This document shows, piece by piece, positions 62,484 to 64,000 of a DNA stretch of 64,000 nucleotides. The DNA is taken from NCBI RefSeq assembly GCF_003097495.1, contig NZ_QEOP01000002.1, forward strand, positions 1,322,329 through 1,386,328, given 5' to 3'. Source of the stretch: Amnibacterium flavum (GTDB lineage: Bacteria; Actinomycetota; Actinomycetes; Actinomycetales; Microbacteriaceae). Position 1 is the stretch's first letter. Every line of letters starts with the position of its first letter. The notes under the pieces were generated by a model. It ran no database searches and was not told the DNA's origin. It worked only from the letters and a program-made list of their open reading frames with translations. The translations under genes and the position numbers were made by a program.

Positions 62484-63552
62484 CGCCGGGCTCTTCGTCG
62501 TCGTCGATCTCGATGATTTCGATGATGTCGTCACCGTCGTCGACGGGGTCCAGGGCGTCCTCGGCGAGGTCGGCCCGGCTGCGCCACAGAGCGGCATCCT
62601 CGGCACGGCCGAGTTCGTCGAGCACCTCCGCGAAGGCACGGAAGAGTGGCGGGCTGTAGCTGAAGGCCTTCGTGCCGTCGAGCTCGGGGATCTCGAGTTC
62701 CGACAGGGCGTCCTCGGGCTGCCCGAGGTCGAGGCGCGCTCCGGACATCGCGATCGCGAGGCTGACACGGACGGGTGCGGGGAGCTGATCGCGGGGCACC
62801 GAACGTCCGAGCTCGAGGGCCCGGTCGGGTCGGCCGACACCGCGTTCGCTATCCACCATCAGCGGTAGCTGGTCGTTCGATCCGGAGATGCGGCGGTAGG
62901 TCCGCAGCTCGCGCAGAGCGAGGGCGAAGTCGCCGGTCGCATAGGCGGTGATGGCGAGGCTCTCGCGCACGACGGCGATCCTGCCCGCACGGCGCGCGGC
63001 GGAGAGAGCGTGACGGTGGGCCAGTTCTGGATCGTCGTCGATCAGACGGGCGGCCATGACGAGATGCTTGGCGACGTCGTCGGCGTTCTGCTTCTCCAGT
63101 GTCTTCAGCTGAATGCGGGCGCCCTTGTCGAGGTCCGCGGGTGCGACGTCGGCGGGGAGTTCGGGGTCGTCGTGGCGGGTGCGGACCGCGCGCAGGTCGG
63201 GACCGGTCGGCTCCTCGGAGTGGGGCCGTTCTCCGCTGGGCCGCCACGGTGCTTTGTCGCGGTTGACGCCGGCACGGGGTGCGTGGGCGCGTCCACTGTC
63301 GCGAGCTCCGTCACGTCCACCGCGAGGGGGGCCGTCGGTGCGGCCTGCTCCGCGGTAGCCGGCACCGCTGCCGGACGCTCCGTTGTTCGAGGGACCGCCG
63401 TTGCCGGATCCCGACCGGCCGTCGCGACCGCCGGGGGCACCATTGCCCCGGGGTCCGCCTCGTCCTTTGTCGTCGCCTCGTCCGCTGCCGCCGGCGCCTC
63501 GTGAGCCGCCGGGTGGGCGGCCTCCGCGGCCGCGGCCGTTGGAATCAGACAT
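62464..63552 (-). CDS. TPR-like helical protein with Gly/Arg-rich disordered N-terminus
   Basis: This is a 362-residue protein. Residues 1 to about 115 are almost only Gly, Arg, Ser, Asp and Pro with RGG-like runs (NGRGRGGRPPGGSRGAGG), as in RNA-binding disordered tails. Residues about 150-340 are helical TPR-like repeats (LEKQNADDVAKHLVMAARLI, DFALALRELRTYRRISGSND). The C-terminus is acidic (DDIIEIIEIDDDEEPGD). It is the first gene after the rRNA operon terminator and the start of the housekeeping cluster. A role around RNA or ribosomes is inference from composition and place. Confidence 0.88.
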   Translation of the reverse strand: MSDSNGRGRGGRPPGGSRGAGGSGRGDDKGRGGPRGNGAPGGRDGRSGSGNGGPSNNGASGSGAGYRGAGRTDGPPRGGRDGARDSGRAHAPRAGVNRDKAPWRPSGERPHSEEPTGPDLRAVRTRHDDPELPADVAPADLDKGARIQLKTLEKQNADDVAKHLVMAARLIDDDPELAHRHALSAARRAGRIAVVRESLAITAYATGDFALALRELRTYRRISGSNDQLPLMVDSERGVGRPDRALELGRSVPRDQLPAPVRVSLAIAMSGARLDLGQPEDALSELEIPELDGTKAFSYSPPLFRAFAEVLDELGRAEDAALWRSRADLAEDALDPVDDGDDIIEIIEIDDDEEPGDVPTQA

Positions 63553-63582
63553 GTCGAGCCTTTCGGGGTTTGGGTTAACGAG

Positions 63583-63614
63583 AAAGAGGCCACCCGGTGA
63601 TGGGTGGCCTCTTT
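63583..63614 (-). terminator. rRNA operon terminator
   Basis: AAAGAGGCCACCC pairs perfectly (13 bp) with GGGTGGCCTCTTT around a 6-base loop, followed by T-rich sequence. It lies 12 bases beyond the 5S rRNA 3' end on the minus strand. Confidence 0.88.
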
Positions 63615-63625
63615 TCGTAAAAGAA

Positions 63626-63742
63626 GTCCGGCGGTGTCCTACTCTCCCACAGGGTCCCCCCTGCAGTACCATCGGCGCTGAGAGTCTTAGCTTCCGGGTT
63701 CGGAATGTGACCGGGCGTTTCCCTCTCGCTATGGCCGCCGAA
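63626..63742 (-). rRNA. rrf: 5S ribosomal RNA
   Basis: The minus-strand sequence contains the conserved stretches CATAGCGAGAGGGAAACGCC, CCGAACCCGGAAGCTAAG and GGTACTGCAGGGGGGACCC, and its ends pair (TTCGGCGG with CCGCCGGA). The length is about 117 nt. The ends are set from helix I and may be off by one or two bases. Confidence 0.95.
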
Positions 63743-63904
63743 ACACTATTGATGTTTCAAGCTGCCGCAGCACACCCGAAACCTCCGACATGTCAGAGAT
63801 CTGGGGTGTTGTGCGGCGGTTCCCGTACATCGGGAACCACAAAGTGGACGCGAGCAACAGTCGTGCGATTCATACGCATCACACCCTCCAGGGGTGAAGT
63901 GTTG

Positions 63905-64000
63905 TCAATTTATCGGCTTATTAGTACCGGTCAGCTGCACAGGTCTTTAGTCCCTGCTTCCACATCCGGCCTATCAACCCAGTCGTCTACTGGGAGCCTC
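63905..64000 (-). rRNA. rrl: 23S ribosomal RNA, 3' end (cut by the window edge)
   Basis: About 96 bases of the 23S 3' end are present on the minus strand, including GGTTGATAGGCCGGA and GACCGGTACTAATAAGCCG, which are strongly conserved in actinobacteria. The exact 3' end is estimated. The spacer to the 5S gene (63743-63904) contains no tRNA. Confidence 0.93.

Noticed and set aside
63743..63904. tRNA gene in the 23S-5S spacer
   Set aside because: No cloverleaf or T-arm sequence was found in the spacer.

Overview
The window is high-GC actinobacterial DNA with short spacers and many 4-base ATGA/GTGA gene overlaps. Gene order, an LAxTG-type (class E) sortase signal and GC-rich intergenic repeats containing CTGAGC(C/G)C all point to the family Microbacteriaceae (Rathayibacter/Clavibacter/Curtobacterium-like). 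The genus is inference. The window holds about 62 protein genes, one tRNA, a 5S rRNA and the 3' end of a 23S rRNA.

Positions 1-23,700 form a catabolic, accessory region made of three transporter-plus-enzyme operons, all read on the minus strand and each with its own regulator. (1) An amino-acid ABC transporter (binding protein, permease, ATPase) leads into two SDR-type genes, with a divergent IclR regulator and a convergent HutD-like gene. (2) A peptide ABC transporter has its second permease fused to its first ATPase. It is followed without a break by four hydrolases: a proline-iminopeptidase-like enzyme, a metal-dependent amidohydrolase, a DUF1028 protein and an M20 N-carbamoylase-type enzyme. 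An XRE-cupin regulator sits upstream. (3) A sugar ABC transporter with a fused double-ATPase/permease is followed by a second permease, a small amidohydrolase (lactonase type) and a mannitol/fructuronate-type dehydrogenase, under a divergent DeoR regulator.

Positions 23,700-42,000 are mixed. They hold an acyl-CoA ligase, an SMR (Gdx-type) exporter preceded by a recognisable guanidine-III riboswitch, a second SDR, a sortase-anchored beta-propeller surface protein, an NhaA antiporter fused to a DsbA domain, a ThuA-like protein, a MEDS-LuxR regulator, small membrane proteins, tRNA-Pro(GGG) with three stacked terminator hairpins, two thioredoxin-fold proteins, and a two-component system next to an ABC exporter.

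Positions 41,900-63,600 are a conserved housekeeping cluster on the minus strand. In transcription order it reads: TPR protein, HAD phosphatase, a 43-residue protein, tlyA, nadK, recN, pyrG, Nudix hydrolase, xerD, parA, scpA, scpB, rluB, tyrA, cmk, a Ser/Thr kinase-GAF protein, der and a small protein. A four-gene iron-siderophore uptake operon with a DtxR/IdeR-type box (57,350-61,391) is inserted in the opposite direction between the HAD gene and the 43-residue gene. The kinase-GAF gene splits cmk from der. The right edge is the end of an rRNA operon on the minus strand.

The best leads are the guanidine riboswitch/exporter pair, the peptide-hydrolase operon with its shared regulator-site candidates, the iron cassette inserted into the housekeeping cluster, and a possibly frameshifted small gene near tRNA-Pro. 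No CRISPR array, insertion sequence, prophage or recognisable natural-product cluster was seen.
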